Of a stretch of DNA of 64,000 nt, positions 17,609-26,207 are shown one piece after another. This DNA comes from Palsa-504 sp963739135 (GTDB taxonomy: Bacteria; Actinomycetota; Actinomycetes; Streptosporangiales; Streptosporangiaceae), in NCBI GenBank assembly GCA_963739135.1, contig CAVTZG010000021.1:620001-684000 (forward strand), written 5' to 3'. How positions within the stretch are numbered: position 1 is the first letter of the stretch; every line of letters starts with the position of its first letter. A program made the translations under genes and the position numbers. The notes beneath the pieces are model-generated. The model did not search any database and was not told the DNA's origin. It was given only the letters and a program-made list of their open reading frames with translations.

Positions 17609-20600
17609 AACAGGGGCTCCATGACCGAGCGCGCCCGGCGGGCGGCGCGGCGGTAGGCCTGCTCGAGGGCCTGGGCCGCGTCGCCGGGCGGGTAGCCGAG
17701 CAGGCGGGCCACCGCGGTCAGCTCGCCGTGCTTGGCCGGCAGGGTGTCACTTGGCCGGCCGCGGACCAGCACCACCGCGTTCCGGATCCGCGCGGCGAGC
17801 TGCCAGGCGGCCATCAGCGCGGCCGCGTCGTCGGCGGACAGCAGGCCGTCCTGGACCGCCGCCGCCATCGCCTCGCTGGTCCGGGTGGTCCGCAGCCCCG
17901 GCACCGCGTGAGCGTGCTGCAGCTGGAGCAGCTGGATCGTCCACTCGACGTCGGACAGGCCGCCCGGGCCGAGTTTGAGGTGCAGCGCCCGGTCCGCGCC
18001 GCGCGGGATCCGCTCGGCTTCGACCCGGGCCTTGATCCGGCGGATCTCGCGCACGGCGGTCAGGTCGATTCCGTCCAGGGGGTACCGGAACTCGGCGATC
18101 ATCCGGGTGAAGCTGGTCCCGAGTTCCGCGTTCCCGGCCACGGCCTCGGCGCGCAGCAGGGCCTGCGCCTCCCACGGCGCGGACCGCCGCCGGTAGTAGG
18201 TCCGGTAGGCCGCCAGCGTGCGGACCAGCGGGCCCTGCCTGCCGTCGGGCCGCAGGTCGGCGTCCACGGCCAGGGCCGGATCGGGCACCGGCAGCGCGAG
18301 CAGCCGACGCAGCTCGGCGGCCACTGCGTGGGCGGCATCCGAGGCGTCCCGTTCCGGCTGGCCGGGCACCGGATCGTGCACGAACAGCACGTCCGCGTCG
18401 CTGCCGTAGCCGCACTCGTGGCCGCCGAACCGGCCCATGGCGATCACGGCGAACCTGGTCGGCAGCGGCCGCCGCAGTTCGGCGGCGACCTTCCGCAGCG
18501 ACACCGCCAGCGCCGCCTCGACCGTGGCCCGGGTGACGCTGGTCAGCGCCTCGCCCGTCACGGCCAGGTCTGTGGTGGCCCCGAGCGCGTCGGCGGCAGC
18601 GATGCGGAGCAGCTCACGGCGGCGGACCGAACGCACCGTGGCCACCGCCGCCTCCGCGTCGTCGCCGTGGCGCTGCGCGGCCGCCATCATCTCCGAGCGC
18701 AGCACCTCCAGGCCGCTCGGGACCAGCTCGGCGTCGTCGCCGAACATCACGACCGCTTCGGGCGCGCGCAGCAGCAGGCCCGTCGCGTACCGGCTGGAGG
18801 CGAGCAGGTGCGCCATCCGCTCGGCCGCCTTGGTCTCGTCCCGCAGCAGCTTCAGGTACCACGGGGTCTCCCCCAGCGCCTCGCTGACCTGCCGGAACGC
18901 AAGCAGGCCCGCGTCGGGCTCGGCGGCGTCGGCGAACCAGCCGAGCAGCACGGGCAGCAGCGTGCGCTGGATGGCCGCCCGCCGGGACACACCTGAGGTC
19001 AGCGCGTCGATGTGCCGCAGCGCGCCCGCCGGATCGGCGTAGCCGAGCGCCTCCAGCCGGGCCCGGGCCTCGGCCGGCGTCAGCCGGGCCGCCTCCGACG
19101 GCAGCCGGGCCACGGCGTCGAGCAGCGGCCGGTAGAACAGCTTCTCGTGCAGCCGCCGCGCCTGGCGCGCGTGACGGCGCCACAGTACGTCGAACTCGAC
19201 GGCCGGGTCGGAGCGGCCGGCGGGGGCGGCAGGCTGAGACCACGGCCCGTTCGGCAGATCAAAAGACCGCATCGCCCGGCCCAGCCGGCGAAGTACGGCG
19301 GGATCCTCGGGCAGGGTGTGGGTGCGGCTCAGCCGGTGCAGCTGCAGCAGGTGCTCGGTGCGGCGCAGGAACCGGTAGGCGGCGGCCAGGTCGTCGGCGT
19401 CGTCGCGGCCGACGTAGCCGCCGGCGGCCAGCGCGGCCAGCGCGGGCAGGGTCGCGGGGGCGCGGAGCGTCTCGTCGGTGCGGCCGTGCACCAGCTGCAG
19501 GAGCTGGACGGCGAACTCGATGTCGCGCAGGCCGCCGGGGCCGAGCTTCAGCTCGCGCCCGGCCTGCCGGGCCGGCAGCGACTGCTCCACCCGGCGGCGC
19601 ATGGCCTGGGTGTCCTCGACGAAGTGCTCGCGGCGGGCCGCCTGCCAGACCAGCGGGGCGAAGGTGTCGGCGTAGGCCTGGCCGAGGGCCATGTCGCCGG
19701 CCACCGGCCGCGCCTTCAGCAGGGCCTGGAACTCCCAGGTCTTGGCCCAGCGCTCGTAGTAGGCCCGGTGGCTGGCCAGGGTACGCACCAGCGGGCCGTG
19801 ACGGCCTTCCGGGCGGAGGTTCGGGTCGACGGGGAAGATGCTTCCCTCGGGGGTGGACCGGGCGCAGACGCCGATCACCCCGGCGGCCAGGCGGCTGGCG
19901 GTGGCCAGCGCCACGGTCTCGTCCCCGTCCCGGACCGGTTCCGCGACGAAGATCACGTCCACGTCGCTGGCGTAATTCAGCTCGCGGGCTCCGCACTTGC
20001 CCATGGCCACCACGGCCAGCCGGCACGGCGCCGACCCGGCGGGCAGCTCGGACCGGGCCACGGCCAGCGCCGCCTCGAGGACCGCGGCCGCGATGTCGGC
20101 CAGTTCCTCGACCACCTCATCCACGGTCGCGACCGCGGTCATGTCGCGGGCCGCCAGGTGCAGCAGCCGGCGCCGGTACGCCGCGGCCAGCGAGGCCACA
20201 GGCTCAGCCGGCGCCGGTTCCTGGGCCGGTTCCTGGGCCGGTTCCTGGGCCGCGACGGGCTCGGACAGGCGGGGATTGGCGCCGACCGCCTGCAGCATCT
20301 GCTCGCGCAGCTCGGCCGGGCCAGGACGGCTGACCGGCCCGCGCAGCAACTGGGCGTCCTCGGGATGCCGGGCCAGGTGGTCGGCCAGGCCCGCGCTCAC
20401 CCCGAGCACCGCGGTCAGCCGGTCACGGAAGTCCGGCTCGTCACGCAGCGCCTGGCGCAGGGCGGCCGTGTCCGGCGCGGCGCCGTACAGCCTGGCCAGC
20501 CCGGTCAGGGCCAGGTCGGGATCGGCCGCGGCGGCCAGTGCGGCCACCACCGGGTCGGCCTTCAGCCCGTCCGCGGTGCCGTCGTCCGCCCCGTCCAGTT

Positions 20601-20703
20601 CGGTGCCGCCGAGATCAGTGAGCAGCAGCCGCTCGGCCCGGGCGGCGTCCGCGAAACCCATCCGGGCCAGCCTCCCGGCCAGCGTGGTCCGCGAACCGCT
20701 CAC
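17599..20703 (-). CDS. glnE: Bifunctional glutamine synthetase adenylyltransferase/adenylyl-removing enzyme
   Basis: About 1034 residues, normal for actinobacterial GlnE. Two nucleotidyltransferase halves are visible. The N-terminal (deadenylylating) half has 'GKCGARELNYASDVDVIFV', and the C-terminal (adenylylating) half has 'GRFGGHECGYGSDADVLFV'. Each is followed by 'LRPEGRHGPLVRTL' or 'LRPDGRQGPLVRTL'. GlnE controls glutamine synthetase activity by AMP transfer to a tyrosine. I chose GTG 20703 (MSGSRTTLAGRLARMGF), matching the family N-terminus; an ATG at 20796 is much less plausible. A 20-bp element that also occurs elsewhere in the window lies in frame at 19239-19258, in a segment (DLPNGPWSQPAAP) that looks inserted between conserved blocks. 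Confidence 0.95.
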   Translation of the reverse strand: MSGSRTTLAGRLARMGFADAARAERLLLTDLGGTELDGADDGTADGLKADPVVAALAAAADPDLALTGLARLYGAAPDTAALRQALRDEPDFRDRLTAVLGVSAGLADHLARHPEDAQLLRGPVSRPGPAELREQMLQAVGANPRLSEPVAAQEPAQEPAQEPAPAEPVASLAAAYRRRLLHLAARDMTAVATVDEVVEELADIAAAVLEAALAVARSELPAGSAPCRLAVVAMGKCGARELNYASDVDVIFVAEPVRDGDETVALATASRLAAGVIGVCARSTPEGSIFPVDPNLRPEGRHGPLVRTLASHRAYYERWAKTWEFQALLKARPVAGDMALGQAYADTFAPLVWQAARREHFVEDTQAMRRRVEQSLPARQAGRELKLGPGGLRDIEFAVQLLQLVHGRTDETLRAPATLPALAALAAGGYVGRDDADDLAAAYRFLRRTEHLLQLHRLSRTHTLPEDPAVLRRLGRAMRSFDLPNGPWSQPAAPAGRSDPAVEFDVLWRRHARQARRLHEKLFYRPLLDAVARLPSEAARLTPAEARARLEALGYADPAGALRHIDALTSGVSRRAAIQRTLLPVLLGWFADAAEPDAGLLAFRQVSEALGETPWYLKLLRDETKAAERMAHLLASSRYATGLLLRAPEAVVMFGDDAELVPSGLEVLRSEMMAAAQRHGDDAEAAVATVRSVRRRELLRIAAADALGATTDLAVTGEALTSVTRATVEAALAVSLRKVAAELRRPLPTRFAVIAMGRFGGHECGYGSDADVLFVHDPVPGQPERDASDAAHAVAAELRRLLALPVPDPALAVDADLRPDGRQGPLVRTLAAYRTYYRRRSAPWEAQALLRAEAVAGNAELGTSFTRMIAEFRYPLDGIDLTAVREIRRIKARVEAERIPRGADRALHLKLGPGGLSDVEWTIQLLQLQHAHAVPGLRTTRTSEAMAAAVQDGLLSADDAAALMAAWQLAARIRNAVVLVRGRPSDTLPAKHGELTAVARLLGYPPGDAAQALEQAYRRAARRARSVMEPLFYG
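19239..19258 (-). repeat. Dispersed 20-bp element, copy inside glnE
   Basis: Plus-strand accacggcccgttcggcaga. The same 20-mer recurs at 45288-45307 and, with one mismatch, at 26131-26150. A 17-bp core lies at 7456-7472 (inside the methyltransferase gene) and, inverted, at 35919-35935. Confidence 0.6.
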
Positions 20704-20976
20704 CCCAGCAAGGTAACCGGCCAGCTGATCCCCGCGGAACCCAGGGGCGTTGCCGGACACTCGAAATGCTCCGCAGCTAACGAACAGGAAAGTCACGTAT
20801 TGGCCTCATACTGGCTCCCTTACATTCAGAGTCCGGATCGCGACATGGGCATCGGACCTTGCACCAGTGCCCCTACCACTAGGTGATGAGGAAACCGTTG
20901 CCCAGCATTCACTGTTACCTGAACGGCCTGCTGAAGAGCCGCCGTGCACGGACCCTGGCGGCGGGAGCACCACTAC

Positions 20977-21006
20977 CTGACGGGCAGGACCGGTCCTGTC
21001 TATAGT
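20977..21006 (+). promoter_or_regulatory. Promoter with an internal 14-bp palindrome upstream of the aldehyde dehydrogenase gene
   Basis: A -35-like CTGACG (20977-20982) and -10 TATAGT (21001-21006) are separated by 18 bp, about 38 bp before the GTG start. Between them lies the perfect palindrome CAGGACCGGTCCTG (20985-20998), ideally placed for a repressor to block polymerase. The remaining part of the gap 20704-20976 shows nothing else that I can support. Confidence 0.5.
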
Positions 21007-21043
21007 GGCGGCGTCGGCGACAACGCACCCACGGGAGCAGGGC

Positions 21044-22513
21044 GTGAAGAACCTCTACATAGCCGGAAAGTGGGTTTCTGCCGAGGACGGCGGCACATCA
21101 CAGACCATCAACCCGTTCGACGCGACCCCGCTGGAGACCCTCGCCGAGGCGTCTGGTGCGGACGTCGACGCGGCTGTGGGCGCCGCACGTCAGGCCTTCG
21201 ATGACGGTCCCTGGCGCCGGGCCACCGTGACGGAACGCGCTGCCTTGCTCAGCAAGGTCGCCGAGCTGCTGCAGCGGGACCGCGAGCAGCTGGCCCACAC
21301 CGAGAGCCTCGACACCGGCAAGACGCTGAACGAGGCCCGGGCCGACGTGGACGACACGACCGCGGTGTTCCGGTACTACGCGGGCATGGCCGGCACGGAC
21401 GCCGGGCGAGTGGTCGACCCGGGCCGCCCGGGCGTGGTCAGCCGGATCACGCACGAGCCGGTCGGCGTGTGCGCGCTCATCGCGCCCTGGAACTACCCGT
21501 TGCTGCAGATCTCGTGGAAGCTCGCGCCCGCGCTGGCCGCGGGCAACACGGCCGTGATCAAGCCGAGCGAGCTGACCCCGCTGTCCACGGTGGCGCTGGT
21601 CGGGCTGTTCGAACAGGCCGGCATCCCGCCGGGGGTGGTGAACCTGCTGCTCGGGGCGGGCGGGACGGCAGGCCAGGCGCTGGTCGCCCACCCGGAGGTG
21701 GACCTGATCTCGTTCACCGGCGGGCTGGCCACCGGCGAGAAGATCATGGCCGCGGCGGCGCACGGCGTGCGGCGGGTCGCGCTCGAGCTGGGCGGGAAGA
21801 ACCCGAACATCGTCTTCGCCGACACCGACTTCGACACCGTGGTCGACAACGCCCTGACCGCCGCGTTCCTGCACTCCGGGCAGGTGTGCTCGGCCGGCGC
21901 CCGGCTGATCGTGCAGGACAGCCTGCACGACAGCTTCGTGGCCGAGCTGGCCGCGCGGGCCGGCCGGATCCGGCTGGGCAGCGGCCTGGACCCAGACACC
22001 GAATGCGGGCCGCTGATCTCCGCAGCGCACCGGGCCAAGGTGGAGCGGTACATCGCCCTGGGGCTTTCCGAGGGCGCGTCGCTGCTGGCCGGCGGCGAGC
22101 GCCCGTCCTCGCCCGAGCTGGCCCGCGGCTTCTTCCTGCGGCCCACCGTCTTCGCCGGATGCCACCGGGAGATGACGGTGGTGCAGGACGAGGTGTTCGG
22201 GCCGGTGGTGACGGTCGAGCGGTTCAGCACCGAGGAGGAGGCCGTCCGGCTGGGCAACGACACCGCCTACGGGCTGGCGGGCGCGGTCTGGACATCGGAT
22301 GCGGGCCGGGCCGAGCGGGTAGCCGGTGCGCTGCGCCACGGCACGGTGTGGATCAACGACTACCACCCGTACCTGCCGCAGGCGGAGTGGGGCGGGTTCG
22401 GCAAGTCGGGCATCGGCCGTGAGCTGGGGCCCTCGGGCCTGGACGAATACACCGAGAAGAAGCACATCTACCACAACACGACCCCGGCGCCCGCGCGCTG
22501 GTTCTCCGGGTAG
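21044..22513 (+). CDS. NAD(P)-dependent aldehyde dehydrogenase, betaine/aminoaldehyde dehydrogenase-like
   Basis: 489 residues from GTG with upstream GGAG. The catalytic elements are present: 'PWNYPLLQISWKLAPALAAG', 'FTGGLATGEKI', the Glu in 'VALELGGKNPNIVF', the nucleophile Cys in 'HSGQVCSAGARLIV', and 'EVFGPVVTVERF'. The 'DYHPYLPQAEWGGFGKSGIG' ending is typical of the betaine/gamma-aminobutyraldehyde dehydrogenase branch. It lies between glnE and glnA2. Since GlnA2 of Streptomyces gamma-glutamylates polyamines, an aminoaldehyde substrate is attractive, but that link is inference. Confidence 0.88.
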   Translation: MKNLYIAGKWVSAEDGGTSQTINPFDATPLETLAEASGADVDAAVGAARQAFDDGPWRRATVTERAALLSKVAELLQRDREQLAHTESLDTGKTLNEARADVDDTTAVFRYYAGMAGTDAGRVVDPGRPGVVSRITHEPVGVCALIAPWNYPLLQISWKLAPALAAGNTAVIKPSELTPLSTVALVGLFEQAGIPPGVVNLLLGAGGTAGQALVAHPEVDLISFTGGLATGEKIMAAAAHGVRRVALELGGKNPNIVFADTDFDTVVDNALTAAFLHSGQVCSAGARLIVQDSLHDSFVAELAARAGRIRLGSGLDPDTECGPLISAAHRAKVERYIALGLSEGASLLAGGERPSSPELARGFFLRPTVFAGCHREMTVVQDEVFGPVVTVERFSTEEEAVRLGNDTAYGLAGAVWTSDAGRAERVAGALRHGTVWINDYHPYLPQAEWGGFGKSGIGRELGPSGLDEYTEKKHIYHNTTPAPARWFSG

Positions 22514-22592
22514 GGGCGACGGCTCGGTACGCCTGCGGCGAACCGGTACGCGCGGCGGACTGGCTGCTGCGGCGCGTGTGGTAGGCATTGGC

Positions 22593-24452
22593 ATGACCGT
22601 TCTCATCCCGCGCGAGGTGCTGTTCGGCAACCCGGAGCGCGTCAGTCCGCAGATTTCGCCCGACGCCACCCGGCTGGCCTGGATAGCGCCGCAGGACGGG
22701 GTGCTGAACGTCTGGGTGGCGCCGATCTCGGCGGGCGGCGCGGAGGGTTCCGGCGTCGACTGGGACGCCGCGCAGGTGGTGACCGACGATACCGACCGCG
22801 GCATCCGGGCCTTCGCCTGGGCCAGGGACGCGCGGCACCTGCTGTACATCCAGGACACCGGCGGCGACGAGAACTGGCGGCTGTACGACATCGACATGGA
22901 CACCGGGGCGAAGCGTGACCTAACGCCGTACGACGGCATCCAGGCGCGGATCATCGCCACCCGCAAGAGCCACCGCGACGAGATCCTGGTCGGGATGAAC
23001 CGGGACAACCCGCAGCTGCACGACGTCTACCGGCTGGACCTGAAGACCGGCGAGCTGACCAGGCTGATCGAGAACCCCGGGTACGCGGGCTGGCTCGCCG
23101 ACGAGGACATGGTGGTCCGCGGGGCGATCGCCCCGCTGCCCGACGGCGGCTACGACCTGCTGGTCCGCGACGACGCCGACAGCGACTGGCGGACGCTGCT
23201 GAGCATCCCGGCCGATGACGCCCCGGCCAGCGACGTGCTGGCCTTCTCCGGCGACGGGAAGTCGCTGCTGGCCGTCAGCTCGGTCGGGGTGAACACCGGC
23301 CGGCTGGTCCGGGTCGACCTGGAATCCGGTGACGCCCAGGTGCTGTTCGAAGACCCCGAAGTCGATGTCGCGGGCGCGATGCTGCATCCGGACACCCGGG
23401 AACCGCAGATCGTGGAGCTGGTCAAGGACCGCGCCGAGTACCACGTGCTCGACCCGTCGGTGGCCGCCGACTACGAGGCGGTCCGGGCGCTGCACTCCGG
23501 CGACCCGGGGCTGACCGGGCGGGACGAGGCCGACGCCACCTGGCTGGTCGCGTTCACCGAGGACGCGGGCCCGGTCCGGTACTTCGCCTACGACCGGGCC
23601 AGCCGGGCCGGGCGGTTCCTGTTCGACAGCCGTCCCGAGCTGTCACGGTACGAGCTGGCCCGGATGGAACCGTTCTCCTACACCACCCGGGACGGGCTGA
23701 CCGTGCACGGGTACGTCACCTTCCCGCCCGGCGGCGAGCGGTCCGGCCTGCCCGCAGTGCTCAACGTGCACGGCGGGCCGCAGGTGCGGGACGTGTGGGG
23801 CTGGGATCCCGAGGCCCAGTGGCTGGCCAACCGGGGCTATCTGTGCATCCAGGTGAACTACCGCGGCTCGACCGGGTACGGGAAGGCGTTCGTCAACGCC
23901 GGCGACCGCGAGTGGGGCGCCAAGATGCACGACGACCTGATCGACGCGGTGCGGTACGTGACCGGGCAGGGCTGGGCTGACCCGGACCGGGTGGCGATCT
24001 ACGGCGGCTCCTACGGCGGTTACGCCGCTCTGGTGGGCGCGGCGTTCACGCCGGACGTGTTCCGCTGCGCAGTGGATATCGTCGGCCCGTCGAATCTGCA
24101 GACACTGCTGGAGTCGATCCCGCCCTACTGGGCGCCGATGAAGGCGCAGCTGTACAAGCGGGTGGGGGACCCCGAGACGGACCAGGAGTTCCTGTGGTCC
24201 CGCTCGCCGCTGTCCCGGGCCCGTGACATCCGCATCCCGCTGCTGATCGCCCAGGGCGCCAACGACCCGCGGGTCAAGCAGGCCGAGTCGGAGCAGATCG
24301 TCGCGGCGCTGGCCGAGGCCGGGATCGACTACGAGTACATGCTGTTCCCCGACGAGGGCCACGGGTTCGCCAAGCCGGAGAACCGGCTGAAGTTCTACGC
24401 CGCGGCCGAGCGCTTCCTGGCCAAGCACCTGGGCGGCCGTTTCGAGAACTGA
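22593..24452 (+). CDS. S9-family (prolyl oligopeptidase-type) serine peptidase
   Basis: 619 residues. The N-terminal ~370 residues form a beta-propeller (repeats such as 'SPQISPDATRLAWIAPQDG', 'DARHLLYIQDTGGDENWRLY'). The C-terminal alpha/beta-hydrolase domain holds the triad: Ser in 'YGGSYGGYAALVGAAF', Asp in 'QGANDPRVKQAESEQ' and His in 'DEGHGFAKPENRL'. It is of the acylaminoacyl-peptidase/dipeptidyl-peptidase branch; no signal peptide, so probably cytoplasmic. Start ATG 22593 follows the dehydrogenase by 79 bp and may be cotranscribed with it. Confidence 0.92.
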   Translation: MTVLIPREVLFGNPERVSPQISPDATRLAWIAPQDGVLNVWVAPISAGGAEGSGVDWDAAQVVTDDTDRGIRAFAWARDARHLLYIQDTGGDENWRLYDIDMDTGAKRDLTPYDGIQARIIATRKSHRDEILVGMNRDNPQLHDVYRLDLKTGELTRLIENPGYAGWLADEDMVVRGAIAPLPDGGYDLLVRDDADSDWRTLLSIPADDAPASDVLAFSGDGKSLLAVSSVGVNTGRLVRVDLESGDAQVLFEDPEVDVAGAMLHPDTREPQIVELVKDRAEYHVLDPSVAADYEAVRALHSGDPGLTGRDEADATWLVAFTEDAGPVRYFAYDRASRAGRFLFDSRPELSRYELARMEPFSYTTRDGLTVHGYVTFPPGGERSGLPAVLNVHGGPQVRDVWGWDPEAQWLANRGYLCIQVNYRGSTGYGKAFVNAGDREWGAKMHDDLIDAVRYVTGQGWADPDRVAIYGGSYGGYAALVGAAFTPDVFRCAVDIVGPSNLQTLLESIPPYWAPMKAQLYKRVGDPETDQEFLWSRSPLSRARDIRIPLLIAQGANDPRVKQAESEQIVAALAEAGIDYEYMLFPDEGHGFAKPENRLKFYAAAERFLAKHLGGRFEN

Positions 24453-24663
24453 CGCGCCGGTGTCGCGGCAAGCCCGGCGGGCCTGGATAGCCGGCATCGC
24501 GCCGATTACCGGTACTGGGATCCCTCCAATCAACCGCAAGGCACGAATCAACCGCGATTTTGGGAGACCTGAAACTGGTGTGACACCGGGGATGCACACC
24601 GGCGCCGGACGCCGGGGGCGTGGGGCCGGGGCAGGGCGGGGAGCGGGGCCGGAGCCGGGCGGT

Positions 24664-26025
24664 TCAGAGCATGGGGAGGTAGCGGCCGAGCTCGTATTCG
24701 GTGACCTGGCGGCGGTACTCCTGCCACTCCTCGCGCTTGTTGCGCAGGAAGAAGTCGAAGACGTGCTCGCCGAGGGTCTCGGCGACCAGTTCGCTGTCCT
24801 GCATGACCCGGATGGCCTGGTCCAGGTCCTGCGGCAGCGGGCGGATACCGAGGGCGCGGCGCTCGGCGGAGGTCAGCGCCCACACGTCGTCTTCGGCGCC
24901 CGGCGGCAGTTCGTAATCCTGCTCGATGCCCTTCAGGCCGGCGGCCAGGATCACGGCGAAGGCCAAGTACGGGTTGCAGGCAGCGTCCACCGAGCGGAAC
25001 TCCACCCGGGTCGAGTTCCCCTTGTGCGGCTTGTACATCGGCACCCGGACCAGGGCGGACCGGTTGTTGTGGCCCCAGCACACGTAGGCCGGGGCCTCCC
25101 CGCCCGCGCCCGCGGTGCGTGCTTCGGCGCCCCACAGCCGCTTGTAGGAGTTCACCCACTGATTGCAGACCGCGGTGATCTCCGGGGCGTGCCCCAGCAG
25201 GCCGGCGATGAAGGCCCGGCCCGTCTTGGACAGCTGGAACTCCGCGCCCGCCTCGTAGAACGCGTTCTTGTCACCCTCGAACAGCGACACGTGGGTGTGC
25301 ATGCCGGAGCCGGGATGGTCGGTGAACGGCTTGGGCATGAACGTGGCGTACACGCCCTGCTCGATCGCGACCTCCTTCATGACCAGCCGGAACGACATGA
25401 TGTTGTCCGCGGTGGTCAGCGCGTCGGCGTAGCGCAGGTCGATCTCCTGCTGGCCGGGCGCGCCCTCGTGGTGGCTGTACTCCACCGAGATGCCCATGGA
25501 CTCCAGCATCGTGATCGCGGTCCGGCGGAAGTCGTGCGCGATGCTGTGCGGGGTGTGGTCGTAGTAGCCGCCGGAGTCGATCGGCCGCGGCCGGGCGCCG
25601 GGCTCGGGCCGCTCCCGGAGCAGGAAGAACTCGATCTCCGGGTGGGCGTAGAAGGTGAAGCCGAGCTCGGAGGCCTTGCCCAGGTTCCGCTTGAGCACCC
25701 AGCGCGGGTCCGCGTAGGACGGCGACCCGTCGGGCAGCAGGATGTCGCAGAACATCCGGGCCACGCCGGGGTACTCGCCGCGCCAGGGCAGCAGCTGGAA
25801 CGTGGCCGGGTCCGGGCGCAGGATCATGTCCGCCTCGTAGACCCGGGCGAAGCCCTCGATGGCCGAGCCGTCGAAGCCGATCCCGTCCGCGAACGCGCCC
25901 TCGAGTTCGGCGGGGGCGACCGCGACGGACTTCAGGGTCCCGAGCACGTCAGTGAACCAGAGCCGGACAAACCTGATGTCCCGCTCCTCCAGCGTGCGCA
26001 GCACGAACTCTTCCTGCCTGTCCAC
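24664..26025 (-). CDS. glnA2: Glutamine synthetase-like protein GlnA2 (type I, non-adenylylated; possible gamma-glutamylpolyamine synthetase)
   Basis: 453 residues beginning MDRQEEFVLRTLEERDIRFV at GTG 26025, the same start as mycobacterial GlnA2. Active-site motifs of glutamine synthetase I are present: 'GFDGSAIEGFARV', 'YAHPEIEFFLL', 'HHEGAPGQQEIDLRY', 'GSGMHTHVSLF', 'NRSALVRVP', 'RVEFRSVD'. The loop that carries the adenylylated Tyr in GlnA1 (NLYDLPPEE) reads 'DDVWALTSAERR', with Trp at about 382, so GlnE cannot modify it. In Streptomyces coelicolor GlnA2 ligates glutamate to polyamines. That role here is inferred by family. Confidence 0.9.
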   Translation of the reverse strand: MDRQEEFVLRTLEERDIRFVRLWFTDVLGTLKSVAVAPAELEGAFADGIGFDGSAIEGFARVYEADMILRPDPATFQLLPWRGEYPGVARMFCDILLPDGSPSYADPRWVLKRNLGKASELGFTFYAHPEIEFFLLRERPEPGARPRPIDSGGYYDHTPHSIAHDFRRTAITMLESMGISVEYSHHEGAPGQQEIDLRYADALTTADNIMSFRLVMKEVAIEQGVYATFMPKPFTDHPGSGMHTHVSLFEGDKNAFYEAGAEFQLSKTGRAFIAGLLGHAPEITAVCNQWVNSYKRLWGAEARTAGAGGEAPAYVCWGHNNRSALVRVPMYKPHKGNSTRVEFRSVDAACNPYLAFAVILAAGLKGIEQDYELPPGAEDDVWALTSAERRALGIRPLPQDLDQAIRVMQDSELVAETLGEHVFDFFLRNKREEWQEYRRQVTEYELGRYLPML

Positions 26026-26130
26026 GGCTATCACCTTAGACGTTCGGAGTCAGTTGACCGTCCTGGGTGTGAGTCTGCCCGGCCCGTGTTTCCGCGCCGT
26101 TACGGCTGATAGCCGGTAGCGGAGCGGGGA

Positions 26131-26150
26131 ACCACAGCCCGTTCGGCAGA
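26131..26150 (-). repeat. Dispersed 20-bp element, intergenic copy between glnA2 and nadE
   Basis: accacagcccgttcggcaga, one base different from the copies at 19239-19258 and 45288-45307. It sits in the short intergenic space 58 bp before the nadE start. Confidence 0.55.
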
Positions 26151-26207
26151 AAAATGAGACAGAGCACCGGGCGCGGGGGGCAGCTGAGTACGGCCTAATC
26201 TGGAAGC

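Noticed and set aside
15167..20886. Long plus-strand ORFs over glnE and the AraC gene
   Set aside because: They are antisense shadows caused by high GC; the minus-strand products are clear families.
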